DNA of 38,281 bases from an uncultured Bacilli bacterium (GCA_947632065.1 CANRNO010000001.1:69803-108083), one strand, 5' to 3'; numbered from the stretch's first letter, positions 25,550-34,056 are shown. Program-made: numbers and translations. The notes: generated by a model from the letters alone, not told the origin.

Positions 25550-27277
25550 ATGGAAAATCAAGATACTGCATCACTAGTTCGTAGTAAAACAGATATAGTT
25601 GATGTAATTGGTAAAAGAATCCCCCTAATCGCAAGAGGGAAGAATTATTTTGGGATTTGTCCATTCCATGATGATGACAATCCCTCTTTATGTGTCTCAC
25701 GCGAAAAACAAATATATACTTGTTTTTCTTGTCATGCAACAGGAAATGTTTTTACTTTTATAATGAATTATGAACATAAAGATTTCTATGATGCACTAAA
25801 ATATCTTGCAGACGAAGTAGGAGTAGAAGTAAAGGGAAGAAAAAAGAAAACAACTACAAATACTAAATATGCAAAATATTACTCATGTTATGAATTTTGT
25901 GAGGGATATTTTCAAAACAACTTACATACAAAAGTAGGAAAACTTGCAAGAGATTACCTAAAAAGTCGTAATTTAGATGATAAAGTCATTAAAGAATTTA
26001 AAATAGGACTTTCTCTAGAAAATGATAATGACTTAACCAATTTACTTACTAAAAAAGGATATACCCTTGCAGATCTTAATAGTTGGGGACTATCTGTTAA
26101 TAATTATGATATTTATAAAGATAGAATTATGTTTCCACTTTTTGATATTACAGGATCTCCTGTAGGATTTAGTGGAAGAATATATAAAGATATAGATCAA
26201 AATAAATACTTAAATACAAGAGAGACTGTTGTATTTAAAAAAGGATTACTACTATATAACTATCATAAAGCTCAAGAAGAATGTAGGAAAACTCATTCAA
26301 TTATTATAATGGAAGGTTTTATGGATGTTATAAGAGCTTGGACTATAGGAATCAAAAATACAGTTGCTCTTATGGGAACTGCACTCACAACAGACCAAAT
26401 AAAACTAATAAAAAGACTTTCTAATCAAGTTATATTATGCTTAGATGGAGATTCTCCTGGACAAAAAGCTGCTCTTTTAAATGGAGAATTAATGCTTAAA
26501 GAAAAAATAGAAGTAAAAGTTGTGAGTATACCAGATAATGATGATCCTGATAGTTATATTCTAAAACATGGAAAAGAAAGTTTTGAAAGATTACTTGAAA
26601 ATGCTTTACTATTCTCGGATTATAAAATGAATAATTTAAAGAGAAATACAAACTTTAAAAGCATAGAAGAAAAAACAGAATATATAAATGAAGTATTAAA
26701 AGAAATTAGTCTTCTTGATGATGAAATTAGAATAGAAATAATGTTAAAAAAACTTGCAAAAGATGCCGAAATAGGGTATAATACCCTAGAAAAAAGGTTT
26801 ATGAAGTTAAAGACTGTAAACAAAGAACAAGTTATAAAAATGCAGAACAAACCTATAATTCGTAAGAATAAATATCAAAAAGCAATAGAACAATTAATTT
26901 ATTCTATGATTACAAATGGAGAAAATATTCAGCTAGTAGAAAAAGAAAGACTTATTTTCCCTGATGAAAAAATTAGACTTTTAATAAATGAAATAAATTA
27001 TTACTATAGAAAATATGGTAATATTAATATTGCGGATTTTTATACTTACGTAAGTGATAAGAAAGAGTTAGTAGAAATTCTAAATACTATATTAGCTTGT
27101 GATTATCAAGATGAGATCAAAGAAAAAGAGTTGCAAGAATATTTTGATGTAATTCGTGAAAATAGTATGAATTTAGAAATCAAAAGACTGCAAAAGAAAA
27201 TAGAAGAAGAAGCCGATCCAATAGAACAAGCTAAAATAAGTGAGAGAATTAGAAAACTACGAATAGGAGAGTTATAA
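25550..27277 (+). CDS. dnaG: DNA primase
   Basis: Makes RNA primers for replication. The 575-residue protein has a CHC2 zinc domain (CPFHDDDNPSL... YTCFSCH, about 35-62), a primase core with YFQNNLHTK and a TOPRIM fold: EGFMDVIRAW (catalytic Glu) and LCLDGDSPGQKAA (Asp pair). The C-terminal helicase-binding region from about 430 is poorly conserved, as usual. The ATG at 25550 has AAAGGAGGG at 25536-25544. A TTG three bases upstream is less likely. It is the first gene of dnaG-rpoD-trmK, a classical Bacillota operon, 20 bases after yqeH. Confidence 0.96.
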   Translation: MENQDTASLVRSKTDIVDVIGKRIPLIARGKNYFGICPFHDDDNPSLCVSREKQIYTCFSCHATGNVFTFIMNYEHKDFYDALKYLADEVGVEVKGRKKKTTTNTKYAKYYSCYEFCEGYFQNNLHTKVGKLARDYLKSRNLDDKVIKEFKIGLSLENDNDLTNLLTKKGYTLADLNSWGLSVNNYDIYKDRIMFPLFDITGSPVGFSGRIYKDIDQNKYLNTRETVVFKKGLLLYNYHKAQEECRKTHSIIIMEGFMDVIRAWTIGIKNTVALMGTALTTDQIKLIKRLSNQVILCLDGDSPGQKAALLNGELMLKEKIEVKVVSIPDNDDPDSYILKHGKESFERLLENALLFSDYKMNNLKRNTNFKSIEEKTEYINEVLKEISLLDDEIRIEIMLKKLAKDAEIGYNTLEKRFMKLKTVNKEQVIKMQNKPIIRKNKYQKAIEQLIYSMITNGENIQLVEKERLIFPDEKIRLLINEINYYYRKYGNINIADFYTYVSDKKELVEILNTILACDYQDEIKEKELQEYFDVIRENSMNLEIKRLQKKIEEEADPIEQAKISERIRKLRIGEL

Positions 27278-27280
27278 AAA

Positions 27281-28375
27281 ATGGTTGGAGAGATTAAAAC
27301 AATTGATGAAAGAAAAAAGAAGTTACTTGAATTAGGACGTAAACAAGGAAACATAACTTACGAACAACTAGCAGAAGAATTAAAAGGTCTAGAAATAGAC
27401 AGTGATACTTTAGATGATTTATATAATTACTTCATAAATGAAGGAATAGAAATTGTCTCATCTGAAGAAGAGGCAAACGAACCAACAGGAGAAGAAATTA
27501 CACTTGATGTAAAAGTAGAAGATTTAACATTATCAAAAGATATAAAAATAAATGATCCAGTTAGAATGTATTTAAAAGAAATTGGACGTATTAACTTACT
27601 TACAAGTGATGAAGAATTTGAATATGCTCGTCTAGCAGTAGAAGGAGATGAAATGGCTAAAAGAGTTTTAGCAGAATCTAACCTTCGTTTAGTTGTATCA
27701 ATTGCTAAACGTTATGTAGGACGTGGAATGTTATTCTTAGATTTAATCCAAGAAGGAAATATTGGACTTATGAAAGCAGTAGATAAATTCGATCCAGAAA
27801 AAGGATATAAATTCTCTACATATGCAACTTGGTGGATTAGACAAGCAATAACACGTGCTATCGCAGACCAAGCAAGAACTATTCGTGTTCCTGTTCATAT
27901 GGTTGAAACAATAAATAAACTTGCTCGTGTTCAAAGACAACTAACTCAAGAGTTAAATCGTGAACCAACAGATGAAGAACTTGCTAAAAAATTAGGTATT
28001 ACAGTAGATAAAGTAAGAGAAGTTTATAAAATATCTCAAGACCCAGTATCTTTAGAAACACCAATAGGTGAAGAAGATGATTCTCATTTAGGAGATTTCG
28101 TACCAGATGAGAGAACAATGGGACCAGAAGAATATGCAACTGTTGAAATGCTAAAAGAAGAATTAAGTTGTGTACTTTTAACACTTACAGATAGAGAAGC
28201 TAAAGTTTTAAGACTTCGTTTTGGTCTAGATGATGGACAATGTAGAACCCTTGAAGAAGTTGGACAAATCTTTGGTGTAACAAGAGAAAGAATTCGTCAA
28301 ATAGAAGCAAAAGCTCTACGCAAATTAAGACATCCATCACGTTCTCGTAAATTAAAGGATTTCTTAACAGACTAA
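27281..28375 (+). CDS. rpoD: Primary (housekeeping) sigma factor
   Basis: The vegetative sigma factor, 364 residues, similar in size to SigA of Bacillus. A short region 1 is followed by [11 protein letters not shown] (1.2), [38 protein letters not shown] and [16 protein letters not shown] (regions 2.1-2.4), region 3 with EPTDEELA, and the 4.2 helix-turn-helix [29 protein letters not shown]. The strongly conserved -10-binding region agrees with the TATAAT boxes seen across the window. GGAGAG inside the end of dnaG serves as the ribosome site, three bases of untranslated gap away. Confidence 0.98.
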   Translation: MVGEIKTIDERKKKLLELGRKQGNITYEQLAEELKGLEIDSDTLDDLYNYFINEGIEIVSSEEEANEPTGEEITLDVKVEDLTLSKDIKINDPVRMYLKEIGRINLLTSDEEFEYARLAVEGDEMAKRVLAESNLRLVVSIAKRYVGRGMLFLDLIQEGNIGLMKAVDKFDPEKGYKFSTYATWWIRQAITRAIADQARTIRVPVHMVETINKLARVQRQLTQELNREPTDEELAKKLGITVDKVREVYKISQDPVSLETPIGEEDDSHLGDFVPDERTMGPEEYATVEMLKEELSCVLLTLTDREAKVLRLRFGLDDGQCRTLEEVGQIFGVTRERIRQIEAKALRKLRHPSRSRKLKDFLTD

Positions 28376-29043
28376 TGAAATTAGGAAGTAGATTATCCTC
28401 TGTTGCTTCTTTTGTTCCAAAAGGCGCAAAACTATTAGATGTAGGATGTGATCATGCAAAACTAGATATATACTTAACAGAAAAAAAACTAGTTTCCAAA
28501 GCAGTCGCATCAGATATAAAAGAAGGACCATTAAAAGAAGCAAAAAAAAATATTAAAAGACACAAACTTACAAATGATATAGAAACAAGACTAGGTGCTG
28601 GACTAGATACTTATACAAAAGATTTAGATACAGTAGTAGTATCAGGTCTAGGTGGTAAAAGTATGATGGGTATTTTCAAATACTCAAAGAAAAAACTTAA
28701 AACCATAAAAACAATAATTATATCACCAAATAATTATCAAAGTGATATAAAAAAATGTTTAACACACCTAGGTTATTATATAAGTGATGAAACACTAGTT
28801 AAAGACGGTAAATATATATATCAAGTTATAAAACTTGAAAAAGGAAGAAAATACTATACTAAAAAAGATATGTTTTTCGGACCCATTCTTTTAACTAAAA
28901 AAGATAATATGTTTAAAGAGTATTATAAAAGAGAATTAAAAAGTAGAGAAATACTACTTGATATATTACCTAAAAATTATAGATTAAAAAAATTTCAAAC
29001 TAAACAAGAAATAAAAATGATTAAAAAAGAATTAGATTTTTAA
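28375..29043 (+). CDS. trmK: tRNA (adenine-22-N1)-methyltransferase
   Basis: Methylates A22 of tRNAs using S-adenosylmethionine. The 222-residue protein starts RLSSVASFVPKGAKLLDVGCDHAKLDIYL, containing the SAM loop (LDVGCDH), then VASDIKEGPLKEAKKN, the TrmK-specific VVSGLGGKSMM and ISPNNYQSDIKK (the NPPY-like position). The ATG overlaps the rpoD stop by one base (TAATG), so translation is coupled. In Bacillus the same gene follows sigA. Confidence 0.93.
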   Translation: MKLGSRLSSVASFVPKGAKLLDVGCDHAKLDIYLTEKKLVSKAVASDIKEGPLKEAKKNIKRHKLTNDIETRLGAGLDTYTKDLDTVVVSGLGGKSMMGIFKYSKKKLKTIKTIIISPNNYQSDIKKCLTHLGYYISDETLVKDGKYIYQVIKLEKGRKYYTKKDMFFGPILLTKKDNMFKEYYKRELKSREILLDILPKNYRLKKFQTKQEIKMIKKELDF

Positions 29044-29075
29044 AAAATAAGTCTCAGTACTAAACAATTAACATC

Positions 29076-29104
29076 TTGTTAATAAAAATATTTTATGTTA
29101 TAAT
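29076..29104 (+). promoter_or_regulatory. Promoter of the antitoxin-like RNA
   Basis: TTGTTA (29076-29081), 17 bases, TATAAT (29099-29104) preceded by TGT, an extended -10. A seven-pair palindrome (29067-29073 with 29077-29083, loop TCT) overlaps the -35 and could be an operator. Confidence 0.7.
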
Positions 29105-29110
29105 GTATCT

Positions 29111-29225
29111 ATCAAGGAAACTTGAATAAAATAAAAAAGGAACACTTAATTTCGCATGTTGAGTGTTGCCATTAAATTTGGTATCCACCTAAATCATTGC
29201 TGAGTTAGGTGGAATTCTTTTATTT
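29111..29225 (+). ncRNA. Antitoxin-like RNA (type I toxin-antitoxin), about 115 nt
   Basis: No convincing coding frame. The transcript predicted from the promoter contains a GAAA-capped hairpin (29112-29125), a nine-pair hairpin (29141-29149 with 29159-29167, one G-T pair) and a nine-pair hairpin (29184-29192 with 29205-29213) followed by ATTCTTTTATTTT, a terminator. A toxin-like mRNA runs into it from the opposite strand, so both RNAs are complementary over roughly 80 bases. It also carries a copy of a direct repeat (29178-29192) matching the toxin leader. Convergent RNAs with shared 3' region and direct repeats are the layout of the Fst/RNAII and TxpA/RatA classes. End points are inferred. 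Confidence 0.65.
29178..29192 (+). repeat. Direct repeat copy A (in antitoxin-like RNA)
   Basis: TTGGTATCCACCTAA. Copy B at 29330-29343 matches it with one missing base and two substitutions. On transcripts, this copy is antisense to the toxin leader. Confidence 0.75.
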
Positions 29226-29303
29226 TAAAACTATAAATAGTAATAATAATAAAAGGAAGATGATCATTACTAAAGATAGAATTAAAAAATCTTTCTTAGT
29301 CAT
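29220..29303 (-). CDS. 27-residue hydrophobic peptide, candidate type I toxin
   Basis: A peptide starting MTKKDF, followed by an unbroken hydrophobic stretch of Ile, Leu, Val, Met and Phe (residues 6-26, including six consecutive Leu) and a final Lys. It should span the membrane once, like Fst, Ldr and TxpA/BsrG-type toxins. GGGAGG (29312-29317 on the minus strand) is eight bases before the ATG at 29303. The in-frame ATG at 29309 is only two bases away from the site and is less likely. The gene has its own promoter and a long leader, and its mRNA continues into the antitoxin-like RNA. It ends at a hairpin followed on this strand by a T run (about 29141-29125). No sequence family assigned. Confidence 0.65.
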   Translation of the reverse strand: MTKKDFLILSLVMIIFLLLLLLFIVLK

Positions 29304-29329
29304 AAACATCGCCTCCCTTCAAAAGAAGA

Positions 29330-29343
29330 TTGGCTCCACCCAA
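29330..29343 (+). repeat. Direct repeat copy B (in toxin leader, opposite strand transcribed)
   Basis: TTGGCTCCACCCAA on the plus strand. The minus-strand toxin leader carries its complement, which can pair with copy A in the antitoxin-like RNA over about 14 positions with one bulge and two G-U pairs. Confidence 0.75.
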
Positions 29344-29365
29344 CTTATTAAATGTTCCTAATATA

Positions 29366-29394
29366 ATTATACAATAGGTAAACAAATTATACAA
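29366..29394 (-). promoter_or_regulatory. Promoter of the toxin-like gene
   Basis: On the minus strand TTGTAT (29394-29389), 17 bases, TATAAT (29371-29366). Transcription would begin near 29359 and give a leader of about 55 bases before the start codon. Confidence 0.7.
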
Positions 29395-29421
29395 TAAAAA
29401 ATTAGAAAAGATGTTCTATAG

Positions 29422-29445
29422 AAAGAAGGTAATACTTCTTTTTTT
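29422..29445 (+). terminator. Terminator upstream of the ABC genes
   Basis: A seven-pair stem (29422-29428 with 29435-29441) and T run to 29445. It separates the toxin-antitoxin locus from the transporter promoter. Confidence 0.6.
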
Positions 29446-29464
29446 ATTTATTTAATGTTATAAT
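29436..29464 (+). promoter_or_regulatory. Promoter of the ABC operon
   Basis: TATAAT (29459-29464) preceded by TGT gives an extended -10. The -35 position (TTCTTT, 29436-29441) overlaps the terminator just upstream. Confidence 0.55.
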
Positions 29465-29483
29465 TTATAAAGAGGCGAGAAGT

Positions 29484-30188
29484 ATGAATTTAATAGTTGA
29501 AAATTTAACTAAAAGTTATAAAGATAATGTAGTTTTAAAAGATGTTAACTTCACTTTTGATAGTGGTAAAATATATGGATTAATAGGTAGAAATGGAGCA
29601 GGTAAAACAACTTTTTTTAATTCTATTAATAAAGATATAGATATAGACAAAGGACAAATACTACTTGATGATATCTTTACTAATAATATAGATATAAATG
29701 ATATAGGATACGTTGTAAGTACACCTAATGTACCTGAATTTTTAACTGCCAAAGAATTTTTAACTTTCTTTTTAGAAATAAATAAAGATAAAATAAAAGA
29801 TAAAAAAACAATAGATGAATACTTTTCTATGGTAGATATAAAAAAAGAAGATCAAAACAAACTATTAAAAGAATACTCTCAAGGAATGAAAAATAAAATA
29901 CAAATGTTAATAGAAATCATTATCATGCCAAAAGTATTATTATTAGATGAACCCCTTAATTCATTAGATGTAGTTGTACAAGATGAAATAAAAAAACTAT
30001 TAAAAAGTATAAAAAAAGATCGTATTATTATATTTTCAACTCATATATTAGAGATTGCTATGGATTTATGTGATGAAATAGTTATTATAAATAATAAAAA
30101 ACTAGAAAAAGTAGAAAAGAAAGATTTAGATACTAAAAAATATAAAGATAAGATTATTAAATGTTTAAAGGAAGATAGAAATGTTTAA
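29484..30188 (+). CDS. ABC transporter ATP-binding protein
   Basis: A 234-residue ATPase subunit. Walker A is GRNGAGKTT (about 35-43), the signature is YSQGMKNKIQ in place of LSGGQ, Walker B is VLLLDEPLNSLD and the switch His is in IIFSTHILE. This variant signature and the small size are usual for ABC-2-type exporters of peptides, lipids or drugs. It overlaps the permease start by eight bases, so both are made together. The substrate is unknown. Lying next to a small hydrophobic toxin-like gene is not evidence of a functional link. Confidence 0.93.
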   Translation: MNLIVENLTKSYKDNVVLKDVNFTFDSGKIYGLIGRNGAGKTTFFNSINKDIDIDKGQILLDDIFTNNIDINDIGYVVSTPNVPEFLTAKEFLTFFLEINKDKIKDKKTIDEYFSMVDIKKEDQNKLLKEYSQGMKNKIQMLIEIIIMPKVLLLDEPLNSLDVVVQDEIKKLLKSIKKDRIIIFSTHILEIAMDLCDEIVIINNKKLEKVEKKDLDTKKYKDKIIKCLKEDRNV

Positions 30189-31749
30189 GACTATAAGTAT
30201 ATATAAAAGCTTTGAAAATACTTATAATATAAATTCTTTTCTTTATAGATTATCTAAAATACCTATTATAAAAAATATAATTACAGAAGATACTTATTCA
30301 AATACAGCTGATAAAAAAGTTTTTTCTTTATTTATCAATATATATTCATTTATTAGAAGCTTATTAATAAAAATAATTTATTACTCTATAATTTATAGTA
30401 GTATAATATTCTTTTTTAAAGAAAATCAAGAAAGTAGTTTTATTCATATTTTAATAATATTAACTATTTTAGGAATATTTATAAATACAAGTTTATTTGT
30501 TCCTGGTAAAAGAAATTATTATTCAATTAATTTACTAGGAATGGATGCTAAAATATATACTTTTAGTAGTCTAATATCTAAATTTATATTTACATTTCTT
30601 TTAAATGGTATCTGCCTAATAGTGTTAAAATATATAATAGGATACTCATATATTTATGTATTAATACTTTCTTTATTTACATCTTTCTGTCGTATTCTAA
30701 GCGAAGTATTTGGACTTTTCTATTATAAAACTAAAGGAGATATTCTAATCAATAATAGTAGAGATTATTTTACTTTAGTAACAATACTAATACTATGTGC
30801 TTATTTACTTCCATATTTAAATATTACAATGGACTTTAATATAGTAATTATTATATTTATAATATCTATAATCTTAACACTTATTAGTATAGTTTATCTA
30901 AAAAATATAAGTGATTATAAAATAATATATAAAAGAATGAGTACTAAATCTAGTATTGGACTTGATGATAAAAAAATATCTATGGCATCAATTTATGAAG
31001 TATCTAAAAAAGATATAAAAATAGATGAAAAAAAGCTTAAAGGGAAAAAAGGATATGATTACTTTAACACTATATTTTTCTTAAGACATAAAAAAATACT
31101 TATGACATCTGCTAAAAACTATTCTTTAATACTTTTAATATTATCTATAGGAATATGTCTATATATATCTATACATCCTGAATATAAAGCATTTGCCTAT
31201 AACGCAATTAATAATAATTTTACTTGGACATTAATCATAATGTATTTTCTAAATAGGGGAGCTATAGTTACTGGTGCTATGTTTTATAATTGTGATAGAA
31301 GTATGCTAAAATATAATTTTTATAGAGAAGAAAATGCTATTATAAATAACTTTAAAACAAGAGTTAAAACAGTAATAAAAGTAAATATAATACCAGCTAT
31401 AGTATTTTCGTTAGGTATAATATCAATATTATTTTTAACAGGAAAACAAATACCTTTAATTACATATTTAATGATTTTTATATCTATATTAATTATGAGT
31501 ATATTATTTTCTATTCATTATCTAGTAATCTATTACTTACTACAACCATATGATGAAGATATGTCTATGAAAAGTATGTCTTATAATGTTATAAGTTTCT
31601 TAACTTATTATATCTGTTACCTATGTACAACACATACATTTTCTATTATGAATTTTACTATATTTGTAACAATAATATCTATTATATATATTTTAATATC
31701 TTTAATACTTGTAAAGAAAAAAGCTCCTTTTACTTTTCGTTTGAAGTAA
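30181..31749 (+). CDS. ABC-2-type transporter permease
   Basis: A 522-residue integral membrane protein with about ten to twelve hydrophobic helices and a central hydrophilic region (about 255-300). No signature motif is visible. The assignment rests on its overlap with the ATPase gene and on its helix pattern. It is rich in Ile, Tyr, Phe and Asn, matching the base composition. Its 3' end overlaps the convergent sirtuin gene by 20 bases, and no terminator is visible between them. Confidence 0.8.
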   Translation: MFKTISIYKSFENTYNINSFLYRLSKIPIIKNIITEDTYSNTADKKVFSLFINIYSFIRSLLIKIIYYSIIYSSIIFFFKENQESSFIHILIILTILGIFINTSLFVPGKRNYYSINLLGMDAKIYTFSSLISKFIFTFLLNGICLIVLKYIIGYSYIYVLILSLFTSFCRILSEVFGLFYYKTKGDILINNSRDYFTLVTILILCAYLLPYLNITMDFNIVIIIFIISIILTLISIVYLKNISDYKIIYKRMSTKSSIGLDDKKISMASIYEVSKKDIKIDEKKLKGKKGYDYFNTIFFLRHKKILMTSAKNYSLILLILSIGICLYISIHPEYKAFAYNAINNNFTWTLIIMYFLNRGAIVTGAMFYNCDRSMLKYNFYREENAIINNFKTRVKTVIKVNIIPAIVFSLGIISILFLTGKQIPLITYLMIFISILIMSILFSIHYLVIYYLLQPYDEDMSMKSMSYNVISFLTYYICYLCTTHTFSIMNFTIFVTIISIIYILISLILVKKKAPFTFRLK

Positions 31750-32473
31750 ATAGAGCTTCTTTTATTCTTAAAAAAACATCTGCTAAATTATCATTAATTA
31801 AAAGTTCTGCTTGCTTATCAAGAGGAGTAATATCTTTATTAATTATAATTAAATGTCTACCTTTAAAAAACTGTATAAAACTAGCTGCAGGATAAACCAC
31901 TAAACTAGTACCTCCAACTATTAAAACATCAGCATTACTAATCTTCTCAACAGCATCCTTTACAACTTCATCATCTAGTCCTTCTTCATATAATACAACA
32001 TCAGGTTTTATAATACCACCACAACTACATTTAGGTATATCTTTAGAATTAAAAACGATACTATCATCATAAAACTTACCACACTTCATACAATGATTTC
32101 TTTTAACTGTCCCATGTAACTCTAAAACATTCCTACTTAAAGCATCAGTATGAAAACCATCTATATTTTGAGTAATAATTGCTTTTAATTTACCACACTT
32201 TTCTAAATCAGTTAGAGTATAATGAACTATATTTGGTCTAAAAGAATTAGGATTCATCTTATCACGATAAAATTTATAAAACTCTAAAGTATTATTCATA
32301 AAAAAAGTATGACTTAATATTTCTTCTGGAGGATATTTATATTTTTCATTATAAAGACCATCTTTACTTCTAAAGTCTTTAAGACCACTTTCAGTAGATA
32401 CTCCAGCACCTCCAAAGAAAACAATATTATCAGATTCTTTAATGATTTCTATTAATTTCTCAATCTTGTCCAT
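31730..32473 (-). CDS. cobB: NAD-dependent protein deacylase (sirtuin)
   Basis: Removes acyl groups from lysines using NAD+. The 247-residue protein has the sirtuin motifs FFGGAGVSTESGLKDFRSKDG (about 19-39), ITQNIDGFH, the catalytic His in LHGTV, zinc ligands HCMKC and KCSCGG, KPDVVLYEE and IVGGTSLVVYPAA. AGAAGGGA precedes the ATG. It is transcribed alone, facing the transporter operon, with which its 3' end overlaps. Confidence 0.95.
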   Translation of the reverse strand: MDKIEKLIEIIKESDNIVFFGGAGVSTESGLKDFRSKDGLYNEKYKYPPEEILSHTFFMNNTLEFYKFYRDKMNPNSFRPNIVHYTLTDLEKCGKLKAIITQNIDGFHTDALSRNVLELHGTVKRNHCMKCGKFYDDSIVFNSKDIPKCSCGGIIKPDVVLYEEGLDDEVVKDAVEKISNADVLIVGGTSLVVYPAASFIQFFKGRHLIIINKDITPLDKQAELLINDNLADVFLRIKEALFTSNEK

Positions 32474-32538
32474 GATTAAAAGTCCCTTCTAAATATATTT
32501 TTTATTCATATAGTATTATAACACAACATCCTACAAAA

Positions 32539-32567
32539 TTGACATAACACTACATTTATGGTAAAAT
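32539..32567 (+). promoter_or_regulatory. Promoter, TTGACA-17-TAAAAT
   Basis: Consensus TTGACA (32539-32544), 17 bases and TAAAAT (32562-32567) preceded by TGG. A small stem (CAGTTT with AAACTG, about 32576-32595) follows in the leader before the ribosome site. Confidence 0.7.
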
Positions 32568-32612
32568 AAATAACATCAGTTTGGTTGAAAAAACTGTTTT
32601 AGAGGTGAAATT

Positions 32613-33305
32613 ATGAAAAAGCCAAAGCTCATAAGTGTTGTCTTATCAATACTTGGTGTGGGTATGATTGCAATCGCAATTATGGTTCAAAATAATGTAG
32701 AATATTCAGAAACAAAAGTAAAAACAAAAACTGAACAAGTTGATATAAAAAAGATTGCTACTGCATCTCGTAAAGAGAGAAAAGAAGAAAGTAGTAGTAA
32801 AACTACAGTTATCTTACCTAGTGGAGAAGTAGTTGTTGAAGAGAAAAAAGAAGAACAACCACCAGTAGAAGTACAACCTCAAAGAATTGAAGTATATGAG
32901 GGAATGACTATAGAAGAATTAAGTGCTAAATTGGATAGAAACTTAGCTGATTTACTAGCAGGTAAAGGTAACTTAATCGCAACTAAATGTCTTGAAAAAG
33001 GAGTAGATCCTTATATGGCAGTTGCTATAATATTACTTGAGACTGGTTGTGGTCAAGGAAGATGTAGTAGTCTAGTTAGAAGCTGTAATAATGTAGGTGG
33101 TCAAAAAGGATATCCTTCTTGTAGTGGTTCTTGGAAAGGTTATCCAACACTTGATGAAGGTATTATAGGATTTGTTGATAACCTATACAATAACTATTAT
33201 GCTCGTGGTCTAATGACAGTTGAGTCAATCGGACCAAGATATGCCGAAAGTAGCGCATGGCCTGCTAAAGTTAATAGTTATATAAATAAAATAAGAGCAT
33301 CATAA
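32613..33305 (+). CDS. Secreted or membrane-anchored glucosaminidase-like wall hydrolase
   Basis: A 230-residue protein. An N-terminal helix (about 6-27) is a signal anchor. A charged Glu/Lys/Pro-rich linker follows (about 30-95), then a lysozyme-like/glucosaminidase domain (about 110-228): VDPYMAVAIILLETGCGQG carries the probable catalytic Glu, followed by CNNVGGQKGYPSCSG, YPTLDEGIIGFVDNLYNNYY and the C-terminal YAES-W-KVNSYINKI. These enzymes cut the glycan strand of peptidoglycan. Four Cys in the domain (near GCGQGRC, CNN and PSC) could form disulfides. GAGGTGA precedes the ATG. Confidence 0.85.
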   Translation: MKKPKLISVVLSILGVGMIAIAIMVQNNVEYSETKVKTKTEQVDIKKIATASRKERKEESSSKTTVILPSGEVVVEEKKEEQPPVEVQPQRIEVYEGMTIEELSAKLDRNLADLLAGKGNLIATKCLEKGVDPYMAVAIILLETGCGQGRCSSLVRSCNNVGGQKGYPSCSGSWKGYPTLDEGIIGFVDNLYNNYYARGLMTVESIGPRYAESSAWPAKVNSYINKIRAS

Positions 33306-33329
33306 AAAATGTCTTCGGGCATTTTTTTT
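33304..33329 (+). terminator. Terminator with TTCG loop
   Basis: A ten-pair stem (33304-33313 with 33318-33327, one G-T pair), TTCG tetraloop and T run, overlapping the stop codon. Confidence 0.85.
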
Positions 33330-33396
33330 CTTATAAATTAACTTGTATATATTTGTAAAAGTATGCATATAATAGGTTGAAAAGACATACAAACAT

Positions 33397-33425
33397 TTGA
33401 CAAAATACCTTTTTTTTGGTATAAT
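33397..33425 (+). promoter_or_regulatory. Perfect consensus promoter of the large RNA
   Basis: TTGACA (33397-33402), exactly 17 bases, TATAAT (33420-33425). It is the only fully consensus promoter noted in the window, implying strong transcription starting near 33432. Confidence 0.85.
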
Positions 33426-33431
33426 TAACAA

Positions 33432-34051
33432 CGTAATTGATGGCACACTATTCTAGTCAATTACTTTATTATGAAGACGGGGATAAAATACCGTTAAAGA
33501 GCATATCTGTGAAACTTTTGGTGATTGCTTTATACGCCCAGTTTAGGGTGGTTGCTGAAAGGAAAAAGGATAATGGGCGCTCACAATGGCATGTGACAAA
33601 CGACCCACTATCTATTGGAGACTTAAGCTTGTTATAAGCCTATACGTGTAAACTGATGGACTTATGACGACTTGAGATTGAACCTACTATGTGGCGAAAG
33701 TTACGAGTAGTGTAGCTTGTCTTGAGTGAAGACTTTGGGATAGATGATCTGGTGCATTTATTCGGCCAAATAAATGTTACTTGCATCTTGAAATTATCTT
33801 TGCAAAAAAGAATTAATAATAAAGTGTGGTGAGGAAATCTCCTAGAGTGCCTTTGATATAGGATTGCAGTGGGTACTAAGTGGTAATCAAGTCATACATA
33901 GATTAATTATGTATTAATTTCTTTAAAGGGGAACCGCATATCTGGTAACGGAATGTAGAAATTAGGGAAATCCTACTTGACCTAAGACTCAAAGTTTACT
34001 ATGTTAAAAGCCATTAATTTTAGAAGTAATATAATCGTCTTAATGACGGTT
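33432..34051 (+). ncRNA. Large structured RNA, probable OLE RNA
   Basis: About 600 bases with no credible gene, visibly richer in G and C than its surroundings. The ends pair: 33435-33444 with 34010-34019 (ten pairs, one G-U). Internal stems include 33535-33540 with 33574-33579, 33581-33585 with 33592-33596, 33684-33688 with 33706-33710 (inner GTGGC/GTTAC stem closed by a GAAA tetraloop) and 33755-33762 with 33769-33776. Start and end are set by a consensus promoter and a terminator. OLE (ornate, large, extremophilic) RNA is about 610 nt and usually lies just upstream of oapA. The next gene here looks like oapA. Known OLE RNA sits at the membrane with OapA and is linked to stress and Mg2+ tolerance in Bacillus halodurans. 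I assign the class by length and neighbour, not by a covariance model. ROOL-type RNA is the main alternative. Confidence 0.7.
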
Positions 34052-34056
34052 TTTTA
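34033..34056 (+). terminator. Terminator of the large RNA
   Basis: A seven-pair stem (34033-34039 with 34045-34051, one G-T pair), loop TTAAT, and a T run. The next gene has its own -10 after it. Confidence 0.75.

Noticed and set aside
29156-29203. Short plus-strand peptide frame starting ATG TTG AGT inside the antitoxin-like RNA
   Set aside because: The only GGA-containing stretch is far upstream of the ATG, and the frame covers the two hairpins and the terminator stem, so it is better explained as structured RNA.
33437-33637. 66-codon open frame inside the large RNA region
   Set aside because: It has no ribosome site, sits on paired RNA stems starting at the transcript's first bases, and its peptide looks unlike the other proteins here.
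33432-34051. RNase P RNA, tmRNA, SRP RNA, or a group I/II intron
   Set aside because: I could not find the conserved RNase P core, a tmRNA start with a CCA end and tag frame, an SRP Alu/S domain, or an intron domain V and flanking exon halves.
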